DNA of 64,000 nt from Thalassobacillus sp043497085 (GCA_043497085.1 JBIEKI010000017.1), one strand, 5' to 3'; counted from the stretch's first letter, positions 8,627 through 15,832 are shown. The notes: generated by a model not told the origin, from the sequence alone. A program made the numbers and translations.

Positions 8627-9409
8627 ATGATTAAAGATCCGTGGTTTACCATTCAACAAATAGATGAAAATACATACGGCATTAGTGAATACGGCCATTG
8701 GGAAAAAGTACACTCTTTTTTGCTTTTGGGTGATAAAAAATCAGCATTAATTGATACGGGGCTTGGAATAGACAATATTAAAAGAGTTACAGATCAGTTG
8801 ACAGACCTACCTATTGATGTCATTACGACTCATGTACATGCTGACCACATTGGAAGTCATGGTGAATTTGAAAGAATATATGTGCATCAAGATGATAAGG
8901 ATTGGATTGTGAATGGAATACAAGGCCTACCAATAGAACAAATAAGAAAAGATATTAGTAGAGATATTACATTACCTATTCCAAAAACATTTAATCCAAA
9001 TACATACAGACCCTATCAAGGGGAACCAACCGGTTTATTACAGGATGGAGATATAGTCGAGTTAGGGAATAGAAGAATAATTATTTATCACACTCCAGGG
9101 CACTCTCCGGGCCATATATCTGTTTTTGATGAAACAAATGGTTATTTATTTACAGGTGATCTGCTCTATGCTGATACCCCTATATATGCCTTCTATCCTT
9201 CAACCAATCCTGTACATTTAGTTAATTCACTAGAAAAAATTGCAGCGATACCAAACGTATCGAGGGTTTATGGTTCACATAATACATTAGGACTGGATCC
9301 CAATATTTTTGCCGAAGTGGAATATGCAGTAGAGTTTTTGAAAAGAAATGATCTCATAAAGTTTGGGACGGGAATTCATAAATTTAAGGGCTTTAGTATA
9401 AAGTTTTAG
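8627..9409 (+). CDS. Metallo-beta-lactamase-fold hydrolase
   Basis: A 260-residue soluble hydrolase of the metallo-beta-lactamase superfamily. The zinc signature THVHADH lies at about residues 65-71, followed by HTPGHSPGH (about 156-164), the metal-bridging Asp in FTGDLL, and a late His in YGSHNT. The start follows AAGGGGGGG. It is a lone gene between array repeats 6 and 7, so no pathway can be inferred from neighbours. Glyoxalase-II-like or quorum-lactonase-like activity are both possible; the substrate is not readable. Confidence 0.85.
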   Translation: MIKDPWFTIQQIDENTYGISEYGHWEKVHSFLLLGDKKSALIDTGLGIDNIKRVTDQLTDLPIDVITTHVHADHIGSHGEFERIYVHQDDKDWIVNGIQGLPIEQIRKDISRDITLPIPKTFNPNTYRPYQGEPTGLLQDGDIVELGNRRIIIYHTPGHSPGHISVFDETNGYLFTGDLLYADTPIYAFYPSTNPVHLVNSLEKIAAIPNVSRVYGSHNTLGLDPNIFAEVEYAVEFLKRNDLIKFGTGIHKFKGFSIKF

Positions 9410-9431
9410 TTTTACCTACTTTTATTCAAGA

Positions 9432-9541
9432 AAGGGATGCTAAACGAAATAATAACTTGTAAATATCTTGAATTTGAGTCTTCCAGAAAAGGGGGCGATA
9501 GCTACACAGTTACTATCCACTTATTGTGCTAACGGAGCAGT
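9432..9541 (+). repeat. Array repeat copy 7
   Basis: Core ATATCTTGAATTTGAGTC then TTCCAGAAAAGGGGGCGATAG, ending exactly CTAACGGAGCAG. Confidence 0.8.
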
Positions 9542-9582
9542 AATATACAATATGACAAAGTTATACATAAAGGAGACATGTT

Positions 9583-10092
9583 ATGAATATTAGATTGTTG
9601 AACCCGTTCGATGCCGAAAAATATTGGGAGTTAAGACTGGAAGCACTACAAGGGAATCCAGAGGCTTTCGCTCAAAGTTATGAAGAAGCTAGAAATAGAG
9701 AAAACCCAATAGAGGGAGTAGCTAAAAATATATCCAACGATGATAACTTTACGTTTGGGGCATTCAAAGATAATGAGCTTGTTGGAGTTGTTACTTTACT
9801 ACAAGATTCTGCTATGAAACTAAGACATAGAGGCAATATATTAGGAATGTATGTAACTCCACAAATGCGTGGAACAGGAATTGGGGAAAGCCTTCTCGTT
9901 AATGCAATTCAGCAGGCTGAAGCTATAAAAACGATAGAAAAGATTAACTTAACGGTTGTTACGTCTAACGTTGGTGCAAAGAAACTATACGAAAAATTAG
10001 GTTTTAAGAACTTTGGAGTAGAAAAGCAAGCATTAAAAATTAACAATGAGTATTATGATGAAGAATATATGGCTTTGTTTTTAAATAACTGA
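9583..10092 (+). CDS. GNAT-family N-acetyltransferase
   Basis: A 169-residue acetyl-CoA-dependent transferase. The acetyl-CoA loop is visible as MRGTGIGESLL (about residues 105-115), preceded by the beta-4 strand NILGMYVTP and followed by NVGAKKLYEKLGF, the usual C-terminal GNAT motif. Strong AAAGGAGACATGTT start region. A lone cassette gene between repeats 7 and 8. The acceptor is unknown; related proteins acetylate small amines or ribosomal proteins. Confidence 0.9.
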   Translation: MNIRLLNPFDAEKYWELRLEALQGNPEAFAQSYEEARNRENPIEGVAKNISNDDNFTFGAFKDNELVGVVTLLQDSAMKLRHRGNILGMYVTPQMRGTGIGESLLVNAIQQAEAIKTIEKINLTVVTSNVGAKKLYEKLGFKNFGVEKQALKINNEYYDEEYMALFLNN

Positions 10093-10101
10093 AATTCTTA
10101 T

Positions 10102-10192
10102 TAAACAAACGGGTGCGTTAGTTGAAGATCTGCTTCAATATCTCGAAATCAAGTCTTCCGTTATAGGGGGCGATTGTTTAACAAGGTGTAGT
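10102..10192 (+). repeat. Array repeat copy 8
   Basis: Begins GGGTGCGTTAG and has the best-preserved core (ATATCTCGAAATCAAGTC, then TTCCGTTATAGGGGGCGATTG). It holds an unoccupied TATAGGGGGC (10162-10171), identical to the IS110 insertion target in copy 10. Confidence 0.85.
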
Positions 10193-10247
10193 TTTCCTGA
10201 CCAATTTTATACCAACAATAAAACAGGGCAAGGAGGAGTTTGTCTTC

Positions 10248-10655
10248 ATTGGTATTAATGAATGGACAACAGAATATATATACATATTTATTTTTACGAT
10301 AATTCTTATGTTAAACAATATCGCATCTATCCTTGAATATAAGAAAAACAAAGAGAACCTCAAAAGTATCAGCGAAAGTCAATTAATGTTGCCAAGTAAA
10401 TGGAAGTTGTTTGTGGCAAAGTTAATAGGAGCATTTATTTTTAAATGGCTTATATATATCATTGCTTTTGTAATTACAGGGAGTTTCTTAGTAATAATAA
10501 TCTCCTTGATATTAATTACCTTGAGGATCTATCTTATGTTTCATAGTTTAATCGAAATCCAAGAATCGAAAACTGACTTATATGTTCTAGTTGCGGAAAC
10601 TGTCTTTGTAGGAGTATTTATGTTGTATTACTTTGGCTTTAAACTACCAACTTAA
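10248..10655 (+). CDS. Small membrane protein, unknown, possible ATT start
   Basis: Three membrane segments are seen. The first ATG (10308) has no ribosome binding site and cuts into the first segment. The frame is open upstream to an ATT at 10248 that lies 9 nt after AAGGAGGAG and restores a full N-terminal helix, giving 135 residues. I therefore place the start at 10248, accepting that ATT is rare. No family recognised. It lies between array repeats 8 and 9. Confidence 0.6.
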   Translation: MGINEWTTEYIYIFIFTIILMLNNIASILEYKKNKENLKSISESQLMLPSKWKLFVAKLIGAFIFKWLIYIIAFVITGSFLVIIISLILITLRIYLMFHSLIEIQESKTDLYVLVAETVFVGVFMLYYFGFKLPT

Positions 10656-10659
10656 TAAA

Positions 10660-10757
10660 TTCTAAAGAATTACTTAAGGATATCTCGATATTAAGTCTTC
10701 TGGAAAAGGGGGCAATAGCTGCATAGTGGCTAATGATTATTGTGCTAACGGAGCTGT
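10660..10757 (+). repeat. Array repeat copy 9
   Basis: Core GATATCTCGATATTAAGTC then TTCTGGAAAAGGGGGCAATAG, ending CTAACGGAGCTG. Confidence 0.8.
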
Positions 10758-10787
10758 TAAGGGAAATAAAAAGCAGGAGGATTTGTT

Positions 10788-11057
10788 GTGGGTGTAGATA
10801 AAAAAATCAAAAATCTCTATTTCTATATGACAGTTGGATATATAGGACTTTTCCTCATTGGATTAGCAACTTTGAGATTTATATCGGTTTTCCACGACCC
10901 CCAAGGGCAGGCATTTGCTTTCTTTGGTTTTTTACTTGTAATGGCTTATATAAGGTTTATGGAAAAAAAGTTAGGTATTAGTAAGAAAGCATTCGTTCTA
11001 AGTAAAGTTATTTTTTCTATTGTTTTTTCCATTTTTGCATTTTGGTTATATTTTTGA
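10788..11057 (+). CDS. Small three-helix membrane protein, unknown
   Basis: An 89-residue protein with three membrane segments (about residues 12-30, 41-57 and 67-88). The GTG start follows AGGAGGATTTGTT. It lies between repeat copy 9 and the IS110-interrupted copy 10. No family recognised. Confidence 0.7.
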   Translation: MGVDKKIKNLYFYMTVGYIGLFLIGLATLRFISVFHDPQGQAFAFFGFLLVMAYIRFMEKKLGISKKAFVLSKVIFSIVFSIFAFWLYF

Positions 11058-11069
11058 AAATTCTTGTTC

Positions 11070-11122
11070 AACAAACGGGTGCCTTAGTGAAAGATATCTC
11101 GAAATCAAGTCTTCCGTTATAG
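11070..11122 (+). repeat. Array repeat copy 10, left part
   Basis: Begins GGGTGCCTTAG, then ATATCTCGAAATCAAGTC and TTCCGTTATAG, where it stops at the IS110 element. The rest resumes at 12705. Confidence 0.85.
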
Positions 11123-11236
11123 ACCAGCTATAAAATGTCAAGCAACAAAATAGATGTTTTTTTTGCATTTACTGAAATTAAAATTGGCATGCCAAATAAA
11201 CCTCACTTATGTTTATTAAAATTGCTATAAGCATTT

Positions 11237-12439
11237 TTAATTATCATTGGTTTGAGGGCGTGGTACATAGGGCTTTTGATCTCTCAAAATGGCAAATATA
11301 ATGTGTGTCAATTTACGAGCTACAGCTCCTACGGCAGTACCGTGAGCTTTTCCACGTTCTCTTAACTTTTGATAATAAAGGGATAGCGCAGGATCTTTAA
11401 AGCTAGCCACAAATGCTGCTTGCCATATCGCACGTCTAAGGTATGGGGATCCTCTTTTGGAAAGCTTCGTTTTAGATCCATTAAATTCACCGGATTGGTG
11501 CACGGAAGCATCGAGGCCTGCAAAGGCAACTAATTGTTTTGGATGTTCGAAGCGATCAATGGAACCAACTTCACCTAAAATGACTGCCGCCGTGACGTCA
11601 TTTACGCCTGTTATGGTTGTTAAATAATGATGTTGACGGTCTGAGAGTTCCTTTAATTCCTTCTCTATTTGAACCAATTGTTTTTCAAACAGAGCGATTT
11701 GTTCCAGGAGAAGATGGATCTGCATTTTAAATGCCTCTGTACCTATGGAAATACCAAAGGTATTTTGGGCACTTTCTTTCAATTGTTCAGCTTTCCAACG
11801 AGCTCTTGTAACCCCATACCGTCCTTTACTGACACGGTAAAGGACGTCTGCTAGTTTGTCTGTATCAATCTGTAAAAGATCTTCGGGTAGTGTATAGTTT
11901 AAAAGAATTTCTGTGGAAGATAGCCCGAAAACATCAGAAAACACTTGTTCATATTCAGGGAAAACCTGATCTAGTAAAGCAATAATTTTACGCTTAACGT
12001 CTGAGCTTTGGTCTACCAAAGCATAACGCAGTCTCTCAAGGTGTCTGAGTTGAAGGAGGTCTTCTTGAACGAAAGGGGTCGCTTCTGGAGAGTCAATGCG
12101 AATCACTTGAGCAATTAAGTACGCATCTTTCATATCTGTTTTGGTTTTGCGAATATAAAAATTACGGAGTGCATCCGATTGCATCGGATTGAAAGACGTC
12201 ACTTTGTATCCAAGTTGATGAAGGAATGAAAAGAGAGATAACCAATAGTGACCCGTGGCTTCCATTCCACAAGCACAATTCTCAGGTGTCACCTGGTGTT
12301 GGTTTAAGAAAGTCAGAAGCTTTTCACTACCCTTTTTGGAATTAGCAAACCGAATGGTTTTCCCAATAGGGTTCCCACTTTCATTGATTAATCCAGCTTC
12401 ATGATGACGTTTTCCAATATCAATGCCAAGATAAATCAT
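11237..12439 (-). CDS. IS110-family transposase (DEDD recombinase)
   Basis: A 400-residue RNA-guided recombinase. The N-terminal RuvC-like DEDD domain shows GIDIGK, MEATGHYW, and TDMKDAYLIA. The C-terminal domain holds ITGVNDVTAAVILGEVG and the conserved Ser region GLDASVHQSG. Length is usual for the family and no frameshift is seen. The start at 12439 is favoured over 12457 because GGTGGT lies just upstream of it. The gene is the element's only one; a bridge RNA is encoded upstream of it. Confidence 0.95.
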   Translation of the reverse strand: MIYLGIDIGKRHHEAGLINESGNPIGKTIRFANSKKGSEKLLTFLNQHQVTPENCACGMEATGHYWLSLFSFLHQLGYKVTSFNPMQSDALRNFYIRKTKTDMKDAYLIAQVIRIDSPEATPFVQEDLLQLRHLERLRYALVDQSSDVKRKIIALLDQVFPEYEQVFSDVFGLSSTEILLNYTLPEDLLQIDTDKLADVLYRVSKGRYGVTRARWKAEQLKESAQNTFGISIGTEAFKMQIHLLLEQIALFEKQLVQIEKELKELSDRQHHYLTTITGVNDVTAAVILGEVGSIDRFEHPKQLVAFAGLDASVHQSGEFNGSKTKLSKRGSPYLRRAIWQAAFVASFKDPALSLYYQKLRERGKAHGTAVGAVARKLTHIIFAILRDQKPYVPRPQTNDN

Positions 12440-12477
12440 AAACGATACCACCCACATAATATTAATCAGATGAAAGG

Positions 12478-12632
12478 AAGCCTCTTACCTTTATAGATAC
12501 TCAACCTCGTTAGATATACGGCAACGATGTACCATCCAGCTCATACGAATAGTTCTATAAAGAAAGAGGTGTCAGTCTATAGCACGAAGACAATGCTTCA
12601 AGGGGGCAGAGCGACAACCTCCATCTGATTTA
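12478..12632 (-). ncRNA. Candidate IS110 bridge RNA
   Basis: Read on the minus strand after TATAAT (12643-12638). Target loop: stem 12566-12573 with 12613-12621, left guide GCCCCCT (12607-12601), a small GAAG/CTTC hairpin, right guide TATAG (12581-12577). Both guides match the rebuilt target TATAGGGGGC, including the CT core. Donor loop: perfect 8-bp stem 12489-12496 with 12555-12562, guide AGCTGG (12541-12536) matching the element's right-end AGCTGGT, and ACGAG (12510-12506) complementary to CT plus CGT at the element's left end. Inferred by eye from the known IS621 plan. Confidence 0.75.
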
Positions 12633-12671
12633 ACCCCATTATACCTTCAGCTAAAGGTATGATGGATTTAA

Positions 12672-12690
12672 AACCAGAAATAATCTGGTT
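12672..12690 (-). other. Hairpin near the IS110 left end
   Basis: AACCAGA and TCTGGTT form a 7-bp stem with a 5-nt loop, 14 bp inside the element end. IS110-family left ends often carry such small hairpins; its role here is not known. Confidence 0.5.
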
Positions 12691-12704
12691 AATAATAATA
12701 TACG

Positions 12705-12738
12705 AGGGGGCGATTGCTGCATAAAGGATTTTCATTTT
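12705..12738 (+). repeat. Array repeat copy 10, right part
   Basis: Resumes AGGGGGCGATTG directly at the IS110 boundary, completing the copy begun at 11070. Confidence 0.8.
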
Positions 12739-12777
12739 TACATAAAAGTAAAGTAGAACATTACAGGGGGGCTTGTT

Positions 12778-13137
12778 TTGGGGTTATCTTCGATTTTAAT
12801 AGGAGTTTTTGGGATTTTGATAATTATTATTATCATTTTTCCAGTTCTGTTAGTAAAAAGATACGGAAGAGGTGCTTCGCCGTATAAGTGGTCTTATGTC
12901 ATTTATGGTCTATTAATTGTCAATTGGATACTATATATATCCGGATTTTACGTATTGCTTCCTGTTAGTGTTGCAGACTCAATTTTTATTCCAATTTGGT
13001 TTGTTCTTTGTGCTTTAGGTACCATATTTACGGTATTAGAATTTAAAAATAACATAGCCTTTGCAGTGCCACTTGCTGGCTTTACTTTTCTTAGTTTGGT
13101 TTTTGCCCTATTCTTAAACGGTTTATCTCAAATGTGA
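12778..13137 (+). CDS. Four-helix membrane protein, unknown
   Basis: A 119-residue protein with about four membrane segments. The start is a TTG preceded by AGGGGGG with 7-nt spacing, since no ATG is available near the N-terminal helix. It is the cassette downstream of the IS110-split repeat and upstream of repeat 11. No family recognised. Confidence 0.7.
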   Translation: MGLSSILIGVFGILIIIIIIFPVLLVKRYGRGASPYKWSYVIYGLLIVNWILYISGFYVLLPVSVADSIFIPIWFVLCALGTIFTVLEFKNNIAFAVPLAGFTFLSLVFALFLNGLSQM

Positions 13138-13144
13138 AATTATG

Positions 13145-13246
13145 TATCTAGTTGAAAGGTTATTCCATAAAAGGGGGCAAATTCATAAACAATGGTGTGT
13201 TCCTTTTTACTATGTGGATTAAAGAATTGAACTAACGGAGCAGTTT
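13145..13246 (+). repeat. Array repeat copy 11 (diverged)
   Basis: Keeps CCATAAAAGGGGGCAA and the end CTAACGGAGCAG; the ATATCTCGAA core is lost. Confidence 0.65.
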
Positions 13247-13283
13247 AGTGAAAGAAGATATTAAAATAGAGAGGATTTATAAA

Positions 13284-13568
13284 ATGGCGATTGTTATAGG
13301 GTATGTAATTGCATTTATAGGTGGGCTTGTAGCTTTTCTGCTAAGTGTAGATAAACCAAAAAATAAAAAATATAAGGTATGGGGCATTGCTCTTATGGTA
13401 CCGATTTCACCAGCTTTAGCTTTTGCGATAGGGTTAACCTATGCATTCATTGTAGAAAATGCTTGGGCAGGATTGATAATGTGGTATATTTTCCCCTTTA
13501 TCTTCATAATCGGACTCGTTATGTTAATGGTTGGTATTTTCAAGAAAGAAGAAACAAAAATAGTTTGA
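13284..13568 (+). CDS. Small three-helix membrane protein, unknown
   Basis: A 94-residue protein with three membrane segments and a charged C-terminus (KKEETKIV). The ATG at 13284 has AGAGAGGATTT upstream and is preferred over a GTG at 13248 that abuts the repeat end. It lies between array repeats 11 and 12. No family recognised. Confidence 0.65.
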   Translation: MAIVIGYVIAFIGGLVAFLLSVDKPKNKKYKVWGIALMVPISPALAFAIGLTYAFIVENAWAGLIMWYIFPFIFIIGLVMLMVGIFKKEETKIV

Positions 13569-13576
13569 GATCTTTA

Positions 13577-13660
13577 ACTTAAGCGTGCGTTAGTTAAAGA
13601 ACTGCTTCAATATCTCGATATCAAGTCTTCCATAATAGGGGACAATTGTTATACAGTTAG
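13577..13660 (+). repeat. Array repeat copy 12
   Basis: Begins GCGTGCGTTAG, core ATATCTCGATATCAAGTC then TTCCATAATAGGGGACAATTG. Precedes the broken DUF1089 gene. Confidence 0.8.
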
Positions 13661-13670
13661 GAGCGATTTA

Positions 13671-14225
13671 TTGAATAAGAAAGTCTGCTGGGAACATAAA
13701 GAGCAGGCGAGGGCTGAATCTTAAGTATTACCCAAAATGGTTCAAACATAATAGCAGAAGGATTATTCCTTTTTACATCCGAAGGAGAGGCGTATAAATT
13801 TGCATATAAGGTTGTAACAGACAGTAGGTGGTTTACTAAGAGTATTGAAATAATTAATTTGAAGCTTAATGAAAAATTTTGCTTGCATTCAAATCTTAAA
13901 GGGAAGTGGTATTTAAATAACAATGAACTAAGTGATATGGATGGAGTGATTGATATAGACATATCTGTGACCCCATTTTCAAATACGCTTCCAATTAACC
14001 GTTTCAAATGGGAGCAAGAGCAAGAAAGAAACTTTAATATGCTATACATTGAGGTTCCATCTCTGGAGCTTATGAAGTTTAGAATAAATATACAAGTTTA
14101 AAGGAAGTGCGGAGGACGGATCTAGAAATTTTCAATACAAGTGTAGAGATTATGAAACTGTGATTACTGTGGATCAGGATGGATTAATCATTGAATATCC
14201 TGATGCATTTATTCGGAAATATTGA
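13671..14225 (+). pseudogene. Broken DUF1089 (putative glycolipid-binding) gene
   Basis: Three frames join into one recognisable protein. The N-terminus starts at TTG 13671 (NKKVCWEHKEQARAE). The middle, after a frameshift near 13723, contains SRWFTKSIEI and the family signature TPFSNTLPINR. The C-terminus, after a second frameshift near 14100, reads VDQDGLIIEYPDAF and ends in RKY. These match the order of motifs in DUF1089 proteins. Two frameshifts make it non-functional. It is the last gene of the array, directly after repeat 12. Confidence 0.8.
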
Positions 14226-14419
14226 GGATTATCTTCATTTCAGAGGAAATCAACCTATAGACAGAGGGGATGGAGAGTGTCTTCTAACCACTTTCATTCT
14301 CCTAAACAAATGAAAGAGTATATCATTCCCATATTCGCTTGGAATATTAAGTCGGTCTTAGTCTTCATCATCAATCTCAAATAATTCTGCCAATCTCTTA
14401 TAAAGCAACACAGTGAAAA
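14226..14419. other. Gene-free spacer
   Basis: About 195 bp between the broken DUF1089 gene and the convergent SHOCT cluster. I see no supported gene and no further array repeat. Confidence 0.5.
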
Positions 14420-14458
14420 GACCAAACACCTGAATAGAACACAGTTGTCTGGTCATTT
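14420..14458 (-). terminator. Possible terminator of the SHOCT cluster
   Basis: An imperfect stem (GACCA..TGGTC, extended by AC/GT past one mismatch) is followed on the minus strand by TTTT. Weak stem. Confidence 0.4.
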
Positions 14459-14462
14459 TTAA

Positions 14463-14686
14463 TTATAAATTTTTTGCGATTTGCTCATAATCGTGTTTGC
14501 TTATTTCTCCTTTTACATATCGCAGCTTCAAGATTTCCAATGGATTGTCATCGTTTTCCTTTGTTTCTTTTTTAAAGGCAAGTAAAAGATCACCGACAAT
14601 TTTTTTGCCATCCTCATGAGCTTGAATAAGTCTCCTGTTTTCACCAGGTAATAAAAGACAATGGCTGATAAAACGAGATTTAGCAT
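14463..14686 (-). pseudogene. SHOCT-domain small membrane protein split at an A7 tract
   Basis: From an ATG at 14686, with AAAGGTGG upstream, the frame gives a convincing membrane segment (LNLVLSAIVFYYLVKTGDLF). It then hits a run of seven A (14606-14600, minus strand). Read one base out of register past this run, the sequence gives a complete SHOCT domain (NPLEILKLRYVKGEI then SKHDYEQIAKNL). Either the gene is inactivated by a one-base deletion, or slippage on the A7 tract makes the full 74-residue protein. The longest single frame instead overlaps the upstream gene and is probably not the real product. Confidence 0.7.
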
Positions 14687-14703
14687 GTTTTCTACCACCT
14701 TTT

Positions 14704-15015
14704 TTAGGACCGTATTGTGGCGATGATTGATTGATATTGTTCGTTCGTAATTTCGCCTCTTGCATATCTTAACTTCACAAGCTCTTCTGCTTCAGAATCA
14801 GAGTGGAATAGTTCCGGCTCTTTTTTATCCGCTCCCTTTTCAGTCTGTTTCTTTTTGAATACGGCATAAGCTGCAAATGCAAGCAATCCGAAGAGCAAGA
14901 TCCAAGTCAGGTCCGGACCTGCCATCCAACCTGCGTTACCGAAACCGTTCGGTGACATTCCACCGAAATTACCAAACCCTCCAAAATTACCTGGTCCCAT
15001 ATATCCGTGCATCAT
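14704..15015 (-). CDS. SHOCT-domain membrane protein with Gly/Met-rich N-terminus
   Basis: A 103-residue protein: an N-terminal Gly-, Met- and Asn-rich stretch (HGYMGPGNFGGFGNFGG), one membrane segment (about 37-54), a linker, and a C-terminal SHOCT domain (ELVKLRYARGEITNEQYQSI). The ATG at 15015 follows AGGAGG by 8 nt. The SHOCT module is a short helical oligomerisation domain often found in Bacilli; these proteins are common in copper gene clusters but have no proven job. The Met-rich end could bind copper, which is inference. Confidence 0.8.
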   Translation of the reverse strand: MMHGYMGPGNFGGFGNFGGMSPNGFGNAGWMAGPDLTWILLFGLLAFAAYAVFKKKQTEKGADKKEPELFHSDSEAEELVKLRYARGEITNEQYQSIIATIRS

Positions 15016-15031
15016 TTGCAAGACCTCCTAG

Positions 15032-15226
15032 CTATAATAAGTTTTTAATTTTGGTATATTCTTCTGATGTGATTTCTCCAGAAGCATAACGCATGTCCAA
15101 TGATTTTCTGGCTTCTGCTCCTTGATCACTATTATTGTTAGCATTCACGTTTCCAAGCACCCTTTGCAGGTCGCCGGTTGAGTAAAAATAAATTCCGATT
15201 CCAATGAGTAACAGTAGTAAAAACAT
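15032..15226 (-). CDS. Short SHOCT-domain membrane protein
   Basis: A 64-residue protein with an N-terminal membrane segment (residues 2-16), a polar linker, and a C-terminal SHOCT domain (SLDMRYASGEITSEEYTKIK). GGAGGGGAAAC precedes the ATG. It is in one run of minus-strand SHOCT and secreted proteins, 12 bp from its upstream neighbour. Function unknown. Confidence 0.75.
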   Translation of the reverse strand: MFLLLLLIGIGIYFYSTGDLQRVLGNVNANNNSDQGAEARKSLDMRYASGEITSEEYTKIKNLL

Positions 15227-15238
15227 ATGTTTCCCCTC

Positions 15239-15610
15239 CTAATAATTGTTCATCATACCTTGAAAGTTGTTGCTGTTGGATGATCCTCCTGTACCATGCA
15301 TTCCTTTATAAAATTCCTCGAGTTCTTTAGTGGATAAATCAGGGTGCATCTCCTCCATATAAGGTTTCATCTGTCCGAAATTGATGTTTTGCTCGTTCAT
15401 GAATTGTTGCATGTCTTCAAAGTCACCTTTTTGCATAACTTCGTTCATTTTTTCCACGTTCACATCAATATCTTCCATGAAGTTCCCCATGTCACCAAAA
15501 TTGAATTCCGGATTCTCCGTTGTGCCATGTGCCGATGCATTGTAGATACCTGTAATGCCAGTTCCAATCAAACCTACTGCCAACGCTCCTGCAATCAATG
15601 TTTTATTCAT
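15239..15610 (-). CDS. Secreted Met/Phe-rich protein, paralogue of 38076-38372
   Basis: A 123-residue protein with a clear signal peptide cleaved near ASA-HG (about residue 27). The mature part has several Met and Asn residues and a conserved core NFGQMKPYMEEMHPDLSTKE followed by EFYKGMHG. The same core (NFGQAKKLMENMHPEWTKEE then MYQSMHG) recurs in the protein at 38076, so the two are paralogues. Neither has a known function. Their placing among copper genes and their His/Met content suggest extracytoplasmic copper binding, which is inference. Confidence 0.75.
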   Translation of the reverse strand: MNKTLIAGALAVGLIGTGITGIYNASAHGTTENPEFNFGDMGNFMEDIDVNVEKMNEVMQKGDFEDMQQFMNEQNINFGQMKPYMEEMHPDLSTKELEEFYKGMHGTGGSSNSNNFQGMMNNY

Positions 15611-15637
15611 ATTCGATCTCTCCTTTAATTTGTCATT

Positions 15638-15832
15638 TTATAATAAGTTTTTCTTGAGTTGCTCAAATTCTTCTACCGTGATTTCGCCCTTTGAGAGACG
15701 GTTTTTTGCGATGTCGATGGCTTCTGAACTTCCTGAAGCCTGTTGCGGGACAAACGATTGTTGTCCATTTCCATTTTTATTGGCTGCTGTGTAAATGAGA
15801 AATGCAATGAAAAGGAACAAGATGATCATCAT
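15638..15832 (-). CDS. Short SHOCT-domain membrane protein
   Basis: A 64-residue protein with an N-terminal membrane segment (residues 2-17), a linker, and a C-terminal SHOCT domain (AIDIAKNRLSKGEITVEEFE). GGAGGTGAATAAACT precedes the start. It is the first intact gene of the run transcribed leftwards to 14463. A CsoR-like motif (15875-15891) lies just upstream of it. Confidence 0.78.
   Translation of the reverse strand: MMIILFLFIAFLIYTAANKNGNGQQSFVPQQASGSSEAIDIAKNRLSKGEITVEEFEQLKKNLL

Larger units (their letters stand above)
11123..12704 (-). mobile_element. IS110-family insertion sequence in array repeat copy 10
   Basis: A 1.58-kb element is bounded on both sides by AG on the plus strand (CT on the minus strand): 11121-11122 and 12705-12706. 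Removing it rebuilds TATAGGGGGC, the sequence in repeat copy 8. No terminal inverted repeats or longer target duplication are seen, as expected for IS110. It holds the transposase, a 114-bp right flank, and a long upstream noncoding end that folds as a bridge RNA. Confidence 0.88.
6140..14225 (+). other. Cassette-like array: twelve small genes alternating with twelve repeat copies
   Basis: From 6140 to 14225, single small plus-strand genes alternate one-for-one with diverged copies of a 60-150 bp intergenic repeat. The conserved core reads about ATATCTCGAAATCAAGTC then TTCCGTTATAGGGGGCGATTG. Better copies begin near GGGTGCGTTAG and end near CTAACGGAGCAG, an imperfect inverted pair. The 3' half often forms a terminator-like hairpin. 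The genes are functionally unrelated: membrane peptides, a lipoprotein, a hydrolase, an acetyltransferase and a broken DUF1089. The layout resembles integron gene cassettes, but no integron integrase is visible here. Confidence 0.75.

Noticed and set aside
13379..13582. Overlapping 67-residue frame inside the 13284-13568 gene
   Set aside because: It is out of frame with a well-supported membrane protein and has no own start signal.
6140..13660. CRISPR array made of regular repeats
   Set aside because: Repeat copies are diverged, 60-150 bp long, and separated by whole genes of 180-780 bp rather than by short spacers. No cas genes are present.
6140..13660. True integron attC sites
   Set aside because: The ends share TAAC/GTTA-type cores, but the typical attC paired simple sites and spacer order are not seen, and no integron integrase is in the window. 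Kept only as an analogy.
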